Assembly: GCA_013396995.1 (NCBI GenBank)
Contig: VWZP01007940.1
Span: 124,001 to 188,000, forward strand
Direction of reading: 5' to 3'
DNA: 64,000 nucleotides
Source of the DNA: Dicaeum eximium
Lineage: Eukaryota > Chordata > Aves > Passeriformes > Dicaeidae
Each line of letters begins with the position of its first letter. Position 1 is the stretch's first letter. Position numbers and translations under genes: made by a program. A model generated the notes under the pieces. The model saw nothing but the letters and a program-made list of their open reading frames with translations, was not told where the DNA came from and searched no databases. This document shows, piece by piece, positions 24,657 through 39,097 of the stretch.

Positions 24657-25142
24657 TGTCTTTCTGGAAACACGGGAACCTCCCAAGGGACGCCTCCCAA
24701 GGAACTCCCAAGGAACACTGAGGCTGAAAACTATCTCTGGATGGCATATGTTTGCTTAGGTCCGCCTGATGTGTGGCCTCAGTGCAACAATGGAATAGCA
24801 CAGGTGTTGAAATAACAGGCCATACACATTTGATGAACTCTGCCTAAAGCTAGAAAAAACAACATATAAATGAAAAAGGCTCAGGTCCACCTGGTCTGCT
24901 TCACGGATCCAGACAAGTTTACATTTGACATAACCTTTTGATCTATAAATGTGATTCGATCAGATTATATTGTGACACTGGTTGCCAGTAGACTGTTTCA
25001 AAATCCCTCCAAGACTTGCATGTTGTGCTGCTGCTGGCCAACTCTGTCATCCCATTTCCCCTTGAGGAATCTGAGGGGAAAATCCCTTTTGTTTTTAATA
25101 TATTTTTGAGTTTTCTCTTAGTTGAATTCTAGGAATGAAACA
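24657..25142 (+). mobile_element. Candidate LTR, plus orientation
   Basis: Starting near TGTCTTTCTGGAAACACGGG the sequence has direct repeats of a CTCCCAAGGA word (24680-24714), a stretch 'gaggctgaaaactatctctgg', then 'aacatataaatgaaaaaggctcagg' with a TATA-like box (24864-24870), and ends in a T-rich 'ttttgagttttctctta' region. This ordered U3-TATA-R/U5 layout, and sharp compositional contrast with both flanks, suggest an LTR, perhaps of an alpha/beta-type endogenous retrovirus. No AATAAA is intact, the ends are guesses and no target-site duplication is visible. Confidence 0.4.
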
Positions 25143-26280
25143 TTTATCAGGGTGAGCTTTCAAGATCTTTTAAATATGGACAGTCCTGCTAAGTTTAATA
25201 CAATTCATAACAATAAGTGCCACAAGTCTGTCTCAGTATTTCATGAAAGCTACTCTAATGAGAGGAAGCTAAAATTAATTGGCAATAGGGGAAAAAGCAG
25301 TCAAGGCACATGTTTAGTTCTTGATGATCTTCCATAGTACAGGAATAACTATCTCGTTCTTCTGCCATATGGACATCATTTTTGAAATGGGCAATCAATC
25401 CAGTACACTGTTCAAAGGAAATTTGACAAGGGCATTTGGTACTGAGGTCACGGTGTCCTTCACATTCTGCAGATATTTTCCCTCACAAACTATGCCTCTT
25501 TCATCCACAATCACTGACTAGAATGATGTGAATAACTAATCTCTTCTGCAAGAGTTAAAAAAAACCCCAACCAACTAACAACAAAAAAAAAATCTCCAAT
25601 GGTTTTGAAACATATAGTGTTTTTTATTTTCTAATTAAATAGTAAATTATGATACCAAGACCATAAAGAGGGATGTGTTTGACTTTCATCATACATACAT
25701 TAATAACCTTGCCTAAAAACATTACAGTGAGAAGGAAAGTTTTAGGTGGATTTGGAAATGCTACATGAAACTTTTTTTTCAGCTATGTGTGGAGGGCAAA
25801 GAAAAGGAGCAAGTCTCCTGCAATCTTCAATACTAAAGACAGGTCCCAGAAGCTTTATTGGCAAAAGGTGTATGATATACATCTGTTTATGAAATGGAGA
25901 CATTAAAAGCAAAATTATAATATACATAAACAAATTTGAAAATATTAAAGTCTAGTCATGTGCGAGTTAAGCCCAAATAAAGATTTCAACTTACAGTAAG
26001 AATTCAAGTGCATTGTCCTGTGACTGTTTATCATATATGTATTTGAAAATCATGCAACATTTTCCTCTCCCCAACCTCTCCAAAATGCTTTATACAATCA
26101 GCGACTAAATTACTATCTTTGGCAACAAAATAAGCTTCCACGGCTTTCTAAAATTATATCATGCACTGTAACTCTTATATCATGTTTGTAACTCTCCACA
26201 AAACCCCTGTGCACATACACTGAGGAAATTTTGTTATGTATCTACAGCAGCCACACTGACACAAAAAGCGGATAAATGAA
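25143..26280. other. AT-rich non-coding DNA
   Basis: No gene or named repeat recognised. A short A/C tract occurs at 25558-25593. Confidence 0.55.
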
Positions 26281-26748
26281 CATAGAACCACACAGAACTA
26301 AATAGGTTGGGAAAGATCTTTGAGATCACCAAGTCCAACCTATGACCTAACACCACATCATCAACTAAACCATGGCACTGAGTGACACATCCAGTCCTTT
26401 CTTAAACACCTCCAGGGACAGTGACTGCACCAGCTCCCTGCAGCCCATTCCAATGCTCAATCAGCCTTTCTGTGAAGAATTTCTTCCTAACGTCCCATCT
26501 GAGCCTCCCCCAGCAAAGCTTAAGACTGTGTCCTCTTGTCTTGTCACTGGCTACCTGGAGAAGGGGCCAGATCCCACCTGGCTCCCCCCTCCTTTCAGGT
26601 AGTTTTAGAGAGTGATAAAGTTTTCCCTCGTGCCTCTTTTTCTCCAGGCTAAACAGCCCCAGCTCCTCCAGCCACTCCTCACAGGATTTGTGTTCCAGAC
26701 CCTTCACCAGCCTTAGTGCCCTCTCCAGACACATGCCAGCATCTCAAC
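26281..26748 (-). mobile_element. CR1 LINE 3' end, minus orientation (about 470 bp)
   Basis: This is the clearest CR1 copy in the window. Read on the minus strand, it runs from the tail of ORF2 (the 'tctggagagggc' and 'ggctggtgaa' region), through the 'agcctggagaaaaagagg' and 'gagggaaaactttatcactct' segments and 'gcctggaggtgtttaagaaa', to a terminal 'ttggacttggtgatctcaaag' and 'ggttctatg'. It is 5'-truncated at 26748 and lacks a poly(A) tail, as CR1 does. Open frames on both strands across it (76 and 110 codons) are fossil or incidental; the plus-strand ones have no meaning. Confidence 0.95.
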
Positions 26749-28341
26749 ACCATAGCAAAAGTAACATTTAATGATAAGATTTTAAATTATGCCTAGGAAT
26801 CTGCAATATTTTTGCCTCAAAGAGAGAAATGCCAACTTTGTCATTTCATACAAGAGCTATCTATTTTCCAGTAACATTACATTTGATATAGAAAGGACTA
26901 AGTGATACATTGCAAATTAGAATCATCTCTTGACCAGTTAGTACTAAAAAACACATAAACCTGATAAGGGAGGCATTAGCTGCCACCTTCAAAGTTCACA
27001 TAAGCACACAAATAAGAACTTAGCACTAGGTTCATGGCAATATTAAGCAATATTCCTGACTTCTGTGGGTGAGTTTAATAAGAGCTGAACTCACTAGGTT
27101 TTAGTTTACTGGTTAGCTTCCTTTAGCATTTTTAGCTACAACTCTGAATACTTATGTACACATGAATGTTTGAGTGGCACGTGTTGGCAAAGATCACTGA
27201 TTTAGCTTAGGTAACCCATAACAAGCTATAGGTGTGAGACACATATCTTTCATAATATATTCCAACTACTATAATTATACATTAATCTCTCCTTTTCTAG
27301 AAATAGTATGAGAAGACAAAGGCATAAAGATTGATGATGCAAGTATATAATTCAAAGGTTTGTGGAAGAGTAGCTAACATCTTATGAACTGCTAGTGCTC
27401 CTAGCAAGGACTGACATTCTACTCTGTTTTGTCATAGTCAAGATGACTAGGATTTATTTCTTAAGGGAAATGCACATTGTGCAAAGAAAGAGTTTTGTGA
27501 AGCTTTTGATTCCTGCTGGTTTCTTCTACTACAGCAGAAAATATACAAGAAAAAAAATACACTAAATATGATGATAGAGACACACATCAAAATATCCACT
27601 GCATTCCCTACAAGTGTATTCAAATTGGCAAATAAAACCTGATAGTACATCTTAAATTACCAAAGTTGCAAGTCATCTTTAGAATTCATGAAAATTACTA
27701 ATCATTCCTTTAAATATTTAAATGCTTTTCATTATTGAAAAGCAATGAGATCATCATAGGATTTCACCTAAGCAAAGGTTAAATAAAGTATTACTTGAGA
27801 AGAGAAGAAGTTAACTCTAGTGCAGTCTGTCTTCGGTTGCAAAATCACAGAGTACTTATCCTAAAACATTCCCTAACAATTGGTCTTCAGCTATGCTGGA
27901 CCCAAAACTGGACATGTTCAAATAAACATTTAAAACTCACACATCAGGGATATTTTGGGTTTTCTGCAACTTTATTTGCTCAGGGACAGAGCTTTTAGTT
28001 TCTAATTCTATACCTGCAAGAACATGTTGACTGCAGGCTGGAACAAGAGTAGGACATAAACACCATGAACATATCAATGACAATTCAGAAATCTTTATTT
28101 GGTGTACCTAAACAAGTACATTCAAATTCAGTTGTTGATTTTCAAAAGCATTGGTCAAGAAGGAAAAGAAAACAATGGAAATAATTCCTAATTGAGACAA
28201 CTATTAAAAAAAAAGTCTTAATGAGACAAAGCAAAAAAATTAATTAGAAAGATCAGAAACACTAAAAATTTGTATTTTTTTCCCTCAGTCCCTACAACTT
28301 CTTTAAAAAACAAAACCCCAAGAAACAAAAGCTTAAAACAG

Positions 28342-28365
28342 ATCACTTCCTGTCTAGGAAGTGAT
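28342..28365. repeat. Perfect 10-bp inverted repeat
   Basis: ATCACTTCCT (28342-28351) and AGGAAGTGAT (28356-28365) pair exactly across 'gtct'. Both arms hold a GGAA core, so it doubles as a pair of opposed ETS-type sites on paper only. Confidence 0.8.
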
Positions 28366-28433
28366 TCTTTCTAGTTTCTCTATAAATGCAAATCTATCCC
28401 TTCCAAACATTCCCCAACCTCCTAAATGGAAAG

Positions 28434-28562
28434 AAACACCAAAACAAAACAAAAAAAAAGGAGCAAAAAAAGGCAAAAAAAAAAAAAATCACACTACTTC
28501 TCCTAACTTATTTCAAAGTTTTTTGTTTGGTATTTTTTTTGTTTGGTTTTGTTTTGTTTTTC
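28434..28562. repeat. A-rich tract followed by T/G-rich tract
   Basis: An A/C/G-poor run (28434-28490, with two A runs of 9 and 13) is followed after about 30 bp by a T/G run (28517-28562, ttttttttgtttggttttgtttt). The two could fold on each other as an imperfect inverted repeat. They may be tails of two old insertions in opposite orientation. Confidence 0.65.
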
Positions 28563-29114
28563 AGAAATAAGAACAAAATATTTATATTATTCTTGGTATG
28601 CTTTGTGGTCTAAGATTCTTCTGTGTCAATCAATATCCCATTGATTCCACTGTCACATATTTCTGTTACTATTAGTGTCATGCTGCACAGAGGCATATAT
28701 GTCTGCAGAAAAACAAATTTAAACAAGTATGGTTGGCAGCATAGAATCTGAAAAGGGCTAAAAATACCATGTTTACTAATGCTATATTGTCTGACTGAAT
28801 TTCATTAGTGGAAAAGGCAGGCCATTTATAATATAAAACATGTGAATCAGTTTAGCTCCTTTGAGATGGAAAATGCTATAAAAATGACAAATATTATTTC
28901 CATTAAAAATTAATATTATTGGAAATAGTGTAAAGCTGCAGGAATAAAATTTTCCAAAACCCAGGTGACTCAATTAAGAATTTTAAATTAATATAATGTA
29001 AAAATGTAAGTAAAAACACCTTAAAAACTCAAAATATCTTGACCAAAGCTGATCTTATTCCTGATAAAAGATGACCAGCCTTAAGTCTATAAAGTGAACC
29101 TCTAAAAATGAGCA

Positions 29115-29150
29115 TGATGTAAATGTGACAACTGATGTAAATATGACAAC
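29115..29150 (+). repeat. 18-bp tandem duplication
   Basis: tgatgtaaatgtgacaac (29115-29132) is followed directly by tgatgtaaatatgacaac (29133-29150), one mismatch. It is a small local duplication with no evident function. Confidence 0.9.
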
Positions 29151-32100
29151 TGTAATTTGAATTAATTCAGAATGAAGTTGATCCAAAACAGAGCCCTGTG
29201 CCAGCTACTATTGAGAAGGTTAATTCCATTCTAGCCAAAACCAGATCAGAAATATAAGGGGTTAATCTCAAAGTTTGATAGAATGACTCAGGTAGACCTT
29301 TGTCTGTTGTTAATGAGCCAAGTAATTACTTCACAGTTTAGGACTGATACCTGTTCAACAAAATTGGTTTAATCTCACAATATATCCCTGTGAATGCTAA
29401 CTTAACTTTCAGCACAAAACCAGATCTAAATGCATATCCATGTGACATCTTCACAATTTACATAAAAGCTTGAAATTGCTGATCGAGATCAGTTTAGTAG
29501 CAAAACATGGAAACAAAAAATACTTACCCTCCATGCCCTCAGTTATGACCATTTTCCCTCTACTTTGAAAAAATGCTATTATTTTCAATGCTACTTATAT
29601 TTTTAAGACCAAAGAGGAGGATTTTTAGGGGAAGAGCTGTTAGCCCATGTACAGCACTAAAGAAAGAGATGAAAGGCCAAGTGACACTGCTGTAAATTTA
29701 ACACCTTGATGAAAAGTAACATTTATTTTATAACTCAAGATCATTGACATCTACTTTAGCTTCTTCTGGACCAATTGTGACTTTTCTTTATAGATTCATA
29801 ACAAAAAAATCACCATAGAAAACAATGCATATTATTCTCCTGTCCACTTTGAGGGATATTCATTCTTGCATTTATTTGACAATACTGTAACTAAGATGCA
29901 TTTTCCTCTTACTAACTTGTTCACATTCTTCTTCTGCTGTCAGACAGCCTGTATTTTCCAAACTTTTGTATTTCTGCACAGGATGGCCTAAAAAATTCAC
30001 ATTTGACCTGAGGAATATGCAGTGGTTTATTTCTTCCAAGAGGAACAAGAAAGCCGAATTCAGAGAATATTACTTGACTTTCCCAGCTAAACAGGTTTCT
30101 GTTCAGGGTATTAGTCTTGTCCCTTAAGGCAGAGATAATAATCAGTCATTCAGACAACTAACCTATTTCCTCAGATTACTTTCTTTTCTGCTTTTTACCA
30201 GAACATCTTAGAGGTATTTTACATAACAAATACTGTTAGATCTTTTTCAGGCCAAGCCTAAAATTTGATCAGCTGTGGTCATATGCCTTGAAGTGTAGGA
30301 GGTCTTCCAACAGTGTCCAAGTCACTTTATCATGGACATATTATTATCAAATCAATGTCTATGTGGAAATATTTACTTAGGGGAGAAAAAAAAAAAAAAG
30401 GCCTTAATTCCAGAATGCAGTATTTACATATTTTTTAAGAACCTACAAAATAGAGGTGCCACATTCATGCCCAGGCACATTAATCTTTCCCTTTAAATAT
30501 TTATTTAAATTATTTAAAATATTATTGTAGCTTCTTATGCTAAATCTCCTGTCTCTTGTGCCAAGAGTACATATTTGGGGGTCTTAAATATGAGCATGTG
30601 ACATTTAGGAAGACAGATTGAAATAATATCAGATCCTCTGTAAAGTTTGTCTCCCAAGGCTTGTTCAATATCTAATAACTCCTTAATGCAGAAACTGAGC
30701 AGTCAGTACAGAGCAGCAAAAATTTGTTTGTCTTTCTAAAATACTAAATAGATTTAAGTATGTGAAATCACTTCAGCTGTCTTTTGATTAACCAATTATT
30801 TATCAAAATATTTAGAACTACGTAGTTTGCTTTGTTACATCCTTGCATGCAAAGAATTATTCCACAATGACTGCCTATATTCCATAATGACTACAATAAA
30901 ATGAAAATAGTTCATTGGAAATTGATTAATAGAAGAAATCTAGTGCATTGCTACTCCTATAATATTCCTGCAGCAGTAAATTATGTTCTCAGCTGTGTAA
31001 CTATCTATCCCTAGTAATTTAGGTAACCATGTACAACTACACTATGGACAAACATATTTGTCAGTGTGTCTAAATATGTTCCAAAAGATGAGTAATAGGT
31101 AAAAAAAAAATTCTTCTAAGCAAAAAACTTTTATAAACCAATAAAACTCCCTCCAGATCCTGCTGTTTTACCCAAAGATTTTTCTTTAATTATGCTGGCC
31201 CCAGTAGAGTCCCAGATTTGCAGATAGCTAGCTCAATTAATATGAACTATTAGCAATTTCTTAGAGGGAAAAGGGGGAGGGGAATAATCAGTATTTAGAA
31301 CTCATATTGTTTCATAAGCAGAAAACAACCTACTAAAGGTGTTTCATTACAACCACCCTCTTAATTACTTTAATTAAAAAAAAAAAAAGTTGAACACTAG
31401 TGGTTCAGATGAAACCATTAAAAACCTGAACAGCTTGGCTTTTACCAAATTATCTACCCTGTTACATGACGCTTTAGCTGACACTTTACATCTTGCCAAG
31501 CATCCTCTGTGAGATTTCCCCAAAGGCTTGAAACCTTAAAGGATTCTGTGACAGCAAAAGCAATCAGTAGTGAATCACAGTTGGGTTGGCACCTTCCAAC
31601 ACCCTGGAAGTGTGACAAGTCTATAAGTTCCCCATGTTGCCTTGGAGAGCCGCCAGTGACATGATTGCTACTTATTGTCAGGAGATTCATAACGAAGCTC
31701 CAATCTTTCCAGAAGTTTAGAGAGCCAACAGGGAGTCAGAAATTGCTCCATAAGATCTTTCAGAACCTCAATAATATTGTTTTGACTGACCTAATTAAGC
31801 CATCATAGAGCAATACTGTCAATACAGCTGATGCAGAAATATACTATCGCAACACAAACATTTCTGTAGCGTCTTCCTTTAAAAAAAAAAGGGGACAGTG
31901 TTTTAATATAGAAAGAAAAACAGCCATTATAGGAACCCATGGCTTCCTCTGAAAAGCCCAGCATGAAAACAAATCAACGTATGTGTACTTGCTTTGCTTC
32001 GATATTATAGCAAGTGAATACATTTTATTCTAACTTGGCAGTTGCACAAATTCTCTTGGCTATAAAACACTTCTCATCCTAGACAGAGGCTGATACCTGA

Positions 32101-33369
32101 ACTGTAGTAATGCCCTAGGGTCTCAAGTTTTTCAGGTGTCCCACTTTTTGTTTAGCATTTTTGAACAGGAAATAAAATAAATTCAACCTAAAGCTAAAAG
32201 TTTCAAGGTCCTAAATTAACTTCAACAGGTAACTCATGTTGGGTTGAGGTGCCAAATGACTGAGAGCCGGTAAAGGACATAAAAGCGAAACAGAAGATAT
32301 TGCAAACATTTCTTTTTTTTTTCCTTGAACTAAATATTTGAACTTATTTAATAGAATCTTTGCTGCAAATATTGTTTTATCAGACAACTGAGAGAAGTTC
32401 ATTAACATTTGAAGCCAGAGTTCAAATGGATCTTTTAATAAAATGAAAACAAAGAAAAAATGCTTGAACAGTTATTTTTGTGGTGATTTTTATTTTAAAT
32501 GGCCAAATATATAACAATTAAGTCTGGTCCGTTTTAGCTTCTGCTTCAGATTCAATCCTGTGTGGCAGTCTTTACTTACGTTAGTAAAACATTGACATTC
32601 TAAAGAATAATAGGTCCAAAAAATGTAAATGAAGCCTCACTACATCTTATAATTTTTCTTTTAGATTAACTTGATTGTAGAACTAGTATAGTTTGGGCAT
32701 ATTGACGCAGATTGCTTACAGATTTTCCTTCCCCTTTGTGTTTTGCTGTATTAGATGTCATATCAGAAGGGTTGTAATTGGTTTTCCCTTCTGAGAACAT
32801 GCTTTGAAACATTTTAATACTGTGCTGCAACTCCTCAACTATATTTGTGTCTTCAGTAAATCAGTATGGAAATTATAGACTTTCATTTTCTTGTGATATA
32901 ATTTTCCTAGAATGTCTATTTGCCCTTGATTCCCTGTGCAAACCATAGAAGTAGTAAATTTTTCCATTTTCTCAGGGATTTAAAATATTTGAGGTATGTT
33001 GAAGAAAAATCTTGCCTATGACTGCATTTATGCCTAATTTTAGCAAATTTAAAAGAAATCTCTGCCAATGAAAAAAAAAAAAAGATTTTTCTATAAAAGT
33101 ACTTTATATCAGTGGTTGTTGTTTGAACTTTTGTAAGAATAGAAGGAGACACTGGAAACAAAACTAAATATATCTCTACAAATCTTTGTAATTTTACAGT
33201 TCATCTAGCAGATTCAATGCTCTTTCTTAAGCACATCAAGGAAAAATTTGATATCACTGGAAGTGAGTTATCATTATGACTAAACCCTATTTCCCTTATC
33301 TCCTTACAACCAAATCAGGGAACAACACAATACTACATCTTTGACAATGTTCAGTTAGTGCTAATTTAT

Positions 33370-33390
33370 TATTGCAAATCAATTGCAATA
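33370..33390. repeat. Perfect 8-bp inverted repeat
   Basis: TATTGCAA (33370-33377) and TTGCAATA (33383-33390) flank 'atcaa'. Each arm has a C/EBP-like TTGCAA core. Short enough to be chance. Confidence 0.6.
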
Positions 33391-36300
33391 GTAAAAGCAG
33401 GATCACCAAATCTGAGTTTTGAAAATTTATTAAAGAATAAGTTAAGCTGTTCTGATTGGGAAATACAATAAATTGACCAAATATATGCTTCACATAGGTG
33501 TTTTATATTAATTTACGCTTTAAAAATAATAATGAAAAAAGTATGGTACACTTCTACAGTAGCATATTTTTTGGGGCCCATCTAAGCTTCTGTTAACTTC
33601 TTATGCTTTTATATATCTGTCACAAGGTCTACAAGTAGAAATACCTTGTCTATTCCAAAGTAAAATGGTTTTGTTATCTAGACACATTATTTAAGACACT
33701 AGAGAGACTGTGCCACAGAGCCATAACCACCTGGTTCTTTTTTTTTACTTTTAGTCAGGGACACCTGAATATCATGACAGTTACTATGACAATTTTCATC
33801 CTCTTGCATGTGAAATACTTCTTACATGTAGGCCTGACTACTACATGGGATAGCTTTGTCTTTTCATGGTAACAAAGGAATAACAGGACCTTAAATTAGA
33901 AATTGCCAGCAAACCATGTTTAACTGGTCATATGAATAATTCATTCCTGTTCCACAGAGGATAGAACCCAGACAAGAAATTCTTGCTCATTCATAAGAGA
34001 ATGGAGGTGGTCACTGGAGGAAAAGTTCATGAATGGTGACATGTGAACATCAAAATAATAAGTCTTATGGATCTGTTTTGTATTTGGAAAAAAAAAATTG
34101 TCACTATTTTCCAAGTTCAATAATTCTGAGTTTTACTGCTATTTACTGAAAGGTAATTGTTTAACAAGGCTGAGCTCCTGGGTGTCAAACTGAACTGAGC
34201 ATTAAAACTGGAATAAATAAAATAAAAAGCGGTAAAAACTGGAATTCATGGTCTGTGCCATGGTATCACAATATTAAATCTTATTGTAACTAGTGTCAGA
34301 ATTGACCTTTGTCCAATAATCAGAAATGGACTACCAACTTCATTCAAAGTTGGAAACAATATTTCTTTTTATCTTCTTTTTGGAAATAAATCACCCATCT
34401 CCTTAATGAGAATTAATAATTTAGATTTTGCATGCTTTATAATATATTTCTAAAGCATGGAGCTTTCCTAGCTTAACTCATATTGCTTTACATTGCTGGC
34501 TTGACTGCATTTGGGAAAAGAGCATGCTTAGATTTAGAGCCAAACAGATGATCTTGTGGTGTATATCTCATTGTCAAGGAAGTAGGAGAGTTAACAGTCC
34601 AGAATGGGCTGAAAAAAAAAAATCCCTGAATATTCACAGCTATATAGATATATATTTTTAATATCAGTGATAATATTTGTGAAATTGCTTGGAATCATAT
34701 TTCATATTTAACCAAATTATCTAATAAATGTTAGATTTTCTATAGCTTTCCAAACTGATAAAATACAAGACAGATGTCACAATTATATGCTTCTAAGTAT
34801 ATATAAAAGGTTAGCCTAAGAAAATGAATAAGACCCTTATAATTAAATTTTCACAAGTACTTTTTCTGTCTATTTTATGTGTCCTATATACCAATACACT
34901 TGACAGATCCAGGAAGGAATGTTGCAGCTCTTTGCTGTAAAGTTAGATCTTACAAGTTGAGCTAGGTGAAGACTTTAGATACATCCAAAGAAGCAGAAGT
35001 TTTTAACATCATATAATTTTAATTTGATTAACAGAATTCAGCCTGAAACCAATTGCAGGATCAAGGCACTCTTAACTTGGGTAATTTTCAAAAGGGCTTT
35101 TACACCTCCCCCTTTGCTTATTATTTTAAACACTATTGTGTTATTCTTTGGTAAAATGAAGAAAAAAGTTCTTTAATATGCCTGTGAGTTTAATATAAAT
35201 ACTTCACATAAGCAGATATCTAAATTTATCAGAGGCTAAATACCAATTGAGTGCTAATAATTTTCCAGTACAAGTTGTCCTGCTCTTTCCTATTGAGCTT
35301 CTGGTAATAAAAATAGGAGAAAAGGTTTGACAGATATTAATACACACATCAACATATCAGAGTCACTGCAATGATGTTTTTGACTGAATTATCCTCTATA
35401 AATGCACCTGGATCTTGTAAACAATTCAGGGAGAGAGAAGGATCTGCTTTTAAGCTTAGCATGTGTTCACAATGCCTTTCTACAAGTTTTACCAGTAACT
35501 GTTTAGAAAATTCAAGAAACATTATTCTTGGGTTTTTTTATTGAATTGAAAAGTGTTAATTTATTGAGACAAGTAAACATAAAGTCAAAAAGTCTTTTTG
35601 TGATTTCTAATAAACAGAAATATGTTCAACAAGAATTACTTTGCAATTGGCTGATTTTTTAGTCTTTCTTTACTTTTTCCCATATTAAAAACAAAATAGT
35701 GTATGAAAATTCGTTTATTGTATGCATTAGCTCACAAAAGTAAAATCTGATTGCATTGCTCTGGCAATTACTAATATGTGGTAGGAAAATTTTAGAAAAT
35801 ATAATGAATAATATATGTGCATTTCTATACACTTGAGATTAGGCCAACATACCACAAGATGGCAGATGAAGGCAGCTAAAGTGGCAACATGCAGAAAAAG
35901 CAAGTTTGTGGGTCAGAAAAAACAAGTGTTTTTGAAGTTTCCTTGACTTTTTTTTATAGGAAAGAAGTTTCAGAAGATAACTTACAAAAACCAGATATTC
36001 ACATTCCCCTCTTACTGTTCTTGAATAATATTTAGACCCTAGAACTACAGACCCCCAGATTCAATATTTTGATTTAGACACAGTATTTAATGAAAAATAC
36101 TCTTTGGAATCAGGAAGTTTTCTCCATTCATCCTTCTAGCTGTAATTTCAGAAAAGATAATGAGCTCTCTGTGACCATCAAGCCTTGTAATGCACCGGGC
36201 ACAGATTATGAAAGGCTGGTATTTTTGCTTATTTGATGAAAATTTGAAACTCTACCTCACCTTCCACAGAAGCATGCATAGGTAATGATTGCATTAAAAC

Positions 36301-39079
36301 AATAAAGCTTCTCTGATTTCCACTGATGAACTTGTTTCAAGCAGCATAAAATACATATTAAACCAGAGGATGAGTGTGATAGCCTGTGGTTTCACCAAGT
36401 GTATCAAGTGTATAAAAAGTGAGAATAGAGAGACAAGGGGTTCTACTTGTTGATTTAATAAGTACTTCAGCTTATTAATTCACTTCAGCTGCACTACTGT
36501 TTGCAGCTCTGAAATCCTACATCTTGGGTTAGTGTTTGAAAAATATTTTGTGCAAGCACAGAAAATAGTCCATAGAGTAATATCCAGTTTTTAAACTTCA
36601 CTGGGCTGCTTGTCTGTTCTGGGATGGGAGAAATTCTGAGCAGGGATCAAATTAGAAATTAGGGTTCAAGTGAAGACATTTTACACAAAATCATAGCAGT
36701 CTCAATATTTTAATAACATTCAACAGAATATATTAACTGAGGTGGCAGTTTTCAGGACTCCTTATTGTGGTTGTAGTCTTACCTGACTTAAAATAAATCA
36801 CATACAGATCCTTCAGCTTTCAAGTGCAGGCTTGACCTGGAACCAAATTCATTGTTTCTCCTCCACCTTTTCTTCATGACACTTGGTGACTACCTCAACA
36901 CCTTCCTGGGTCTATTTTCTGCATCTTTCATGTAAAAAGTAATATCCTGTATAATTTTGACTGTTTAGTCTGAACCTTCAAGAAAGGCCGCAAGGCATAG
37001 TTTACTTAATAAACAGGACCCTGGATGCAATCTGTTCTGTTTAGAAACTCACATCTGCAATTTCTAGAAGAAAATTAAATAAAACTGAAAATTGAATGAG
37101 AAGGGTGAAAACTGAATCCTATCTCTGAAAATCATACCACAGCTGACAACTTAGACGCATTCATTGCCTAACCCTGTGGTGGACACACACACAAGAGTTT
37201 TTTGCCATAGGCATCATACCCTAGGTATCTTCACGGGGTTTTTTGCCATTTCACTAATCAACCATGGAGAATTTATGACTTTTGTTAAACAACTGCTCAC
37301 TTAAATTGAGTAAAAAATAAAAGCTTCTGTAAATTAAAAGACTGAAACACTGCAATGAACCCTTAAGAATTAACATGAATATCAGTAAAGCTTACACAAA
37401 ATCTCTTGCTTCAGGGATGCTTCAGGGGCAAGGAGGTCTCTTATTTTCTCTGTGGATAACCATATGTTTACATAATCAGTAGTTCTTTGCTGACAGTAAT
37501 CAAACAGTACTTTAACAAGCCTAAAGCTGCCATTTAGGGTGGTGAGTCAGAAGAATAGACCAGCTGTCTCAGCTGTAAAGCATATGTAGCTGATAAGTTT
37601 TGCAGGTCAAAAGGGAGATATCTGGAAAAGAGTTTACCTGCATTCAATTTATTTTAGAGTGACAGGCAGGCAGATGAGTCCAGTTTAGTCATGACAGGAT
37701 ATATGCAATCCCATCCATTTCAAATAGATGCTGTGGAAAAGAAATGCATGCAGATTGAGTAATATGAAAGATAAGAATAAACTTGATCTGAATGCATAAC
37801 ATTAACAACATTCACAAAAATGTAGATGGGTAGCTGAGGTTAAGCATAACAGGGTTACTGACATCAAACTGTTTTCAGTCATTTAACAATTACTGAGAAA
37901 TAAATGTATGCAACAGGAAACATCCAAATATAGCATTAAGCAGGATCTGAGTATATAATCCATCATCAATAACATGTGCAGGGTTAGCACGAATAAATAT
38001 CACAGCTTATGGAACATAAGGGTTTTTCCTTATTGGTGGCAACTATGATGCCATTCAATGTGCAGAAGGGTGTGGATAAAGAATCACAGCACAAGATCTA
38101 TGCTGTAAACTGATTAAAGAAAATTCTGGGATGAGCTGATTAATACCTGAAGTAACAGCTGAATGCAGGAACATGATAGATCAAACCTGTTCTGATCTGA
38201 GAACTGATTTAAGGTATTATTAAATGGCTCCTGGAAAAGTAAGATCTAAAACAGGCTCTTGTGCAACTCTTTGCAGCAGATGGGTGAAAATGGGAGGTTT
38301 GTGTCTGTAGAATAACAACATTGGTGGGACACTGCTTGCCCATTACACAAGATGACTACTGGGAAAGACATAAAAAATGAGCAACTACTCATGGACTAAA
38401 TTCCTTTTTTTGCCCCAATACAAGTCACTGTAGAAACTAATGTTAAAGTGGGAGAGCAACAATATGGTAGCGCAAAACATAATTTTTTACTTAGGAAAAG
38501 CTTTCATGCACAAGCTGAAAAAATTTAGCTAAACTTCAAATTTCTGCACTCTCCCTGCACCATCCTACCCCTATAGAATGATCCTCAAAGTTCTCTCCTA
38601 TTGACAAGGAAGGAAAACCTGTCAACAACTTGTGTTTGAGAGCCAGAATTAATTTTTCTTTTTACTTTTAGCAGATGACATAACTTTATTTTTTTAAATT
38701 AAATATTTATTTTAAAAAATCAAGGATTATAGCTTTTATAACATTCTAAAGGCAAAAATGGAACAATACTGAAACAAACACAAGCAAGTCTCCAGGAGCA
38801 GATGATGATGAACAAAAGAAAATATTGTCAACTGAACACAATAGAGACAACAGGGAAAACATTGATCCAAACCATTACTTTGCCTTGCACATTTGTTTTC
38901 TTCTGTTATTTGCATTAATAAATTAATACTCAATAAAGATTCATTACCCCTACATCTCTAGATTAAATTAAATGTAAAATCAGGAGTTTCTTTTACGTAT
39001 CAACATCTAGAATGAAGGGGAAGCATGTGATTTTACAATTGTTCCAAGTAATTTTAAATGCAGTAGACTGTGTCCTATT

Positions 39080-39097
39080 AAAAAAAAAAAAAAAAAG
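39080..39097 (+). repeat. Poly(A) run
   Basis: About 17 consecutive A's. It is not preceded by any recognisable retroposed gene. Confidence 0.85.

Noticed and set aside
26372..26734. Frames of 76, 110 and 64 codons.
   Set aside because: They lie within the CR1 3' end and are fossil or antisense translations of the LINE.
28434..28562. A-tract and T-tract pair as a foldback transposon.
   Set aside because: No terminal repeats beyond low complexity and no target-site duplication; two unrelated simple tracts are simpler.
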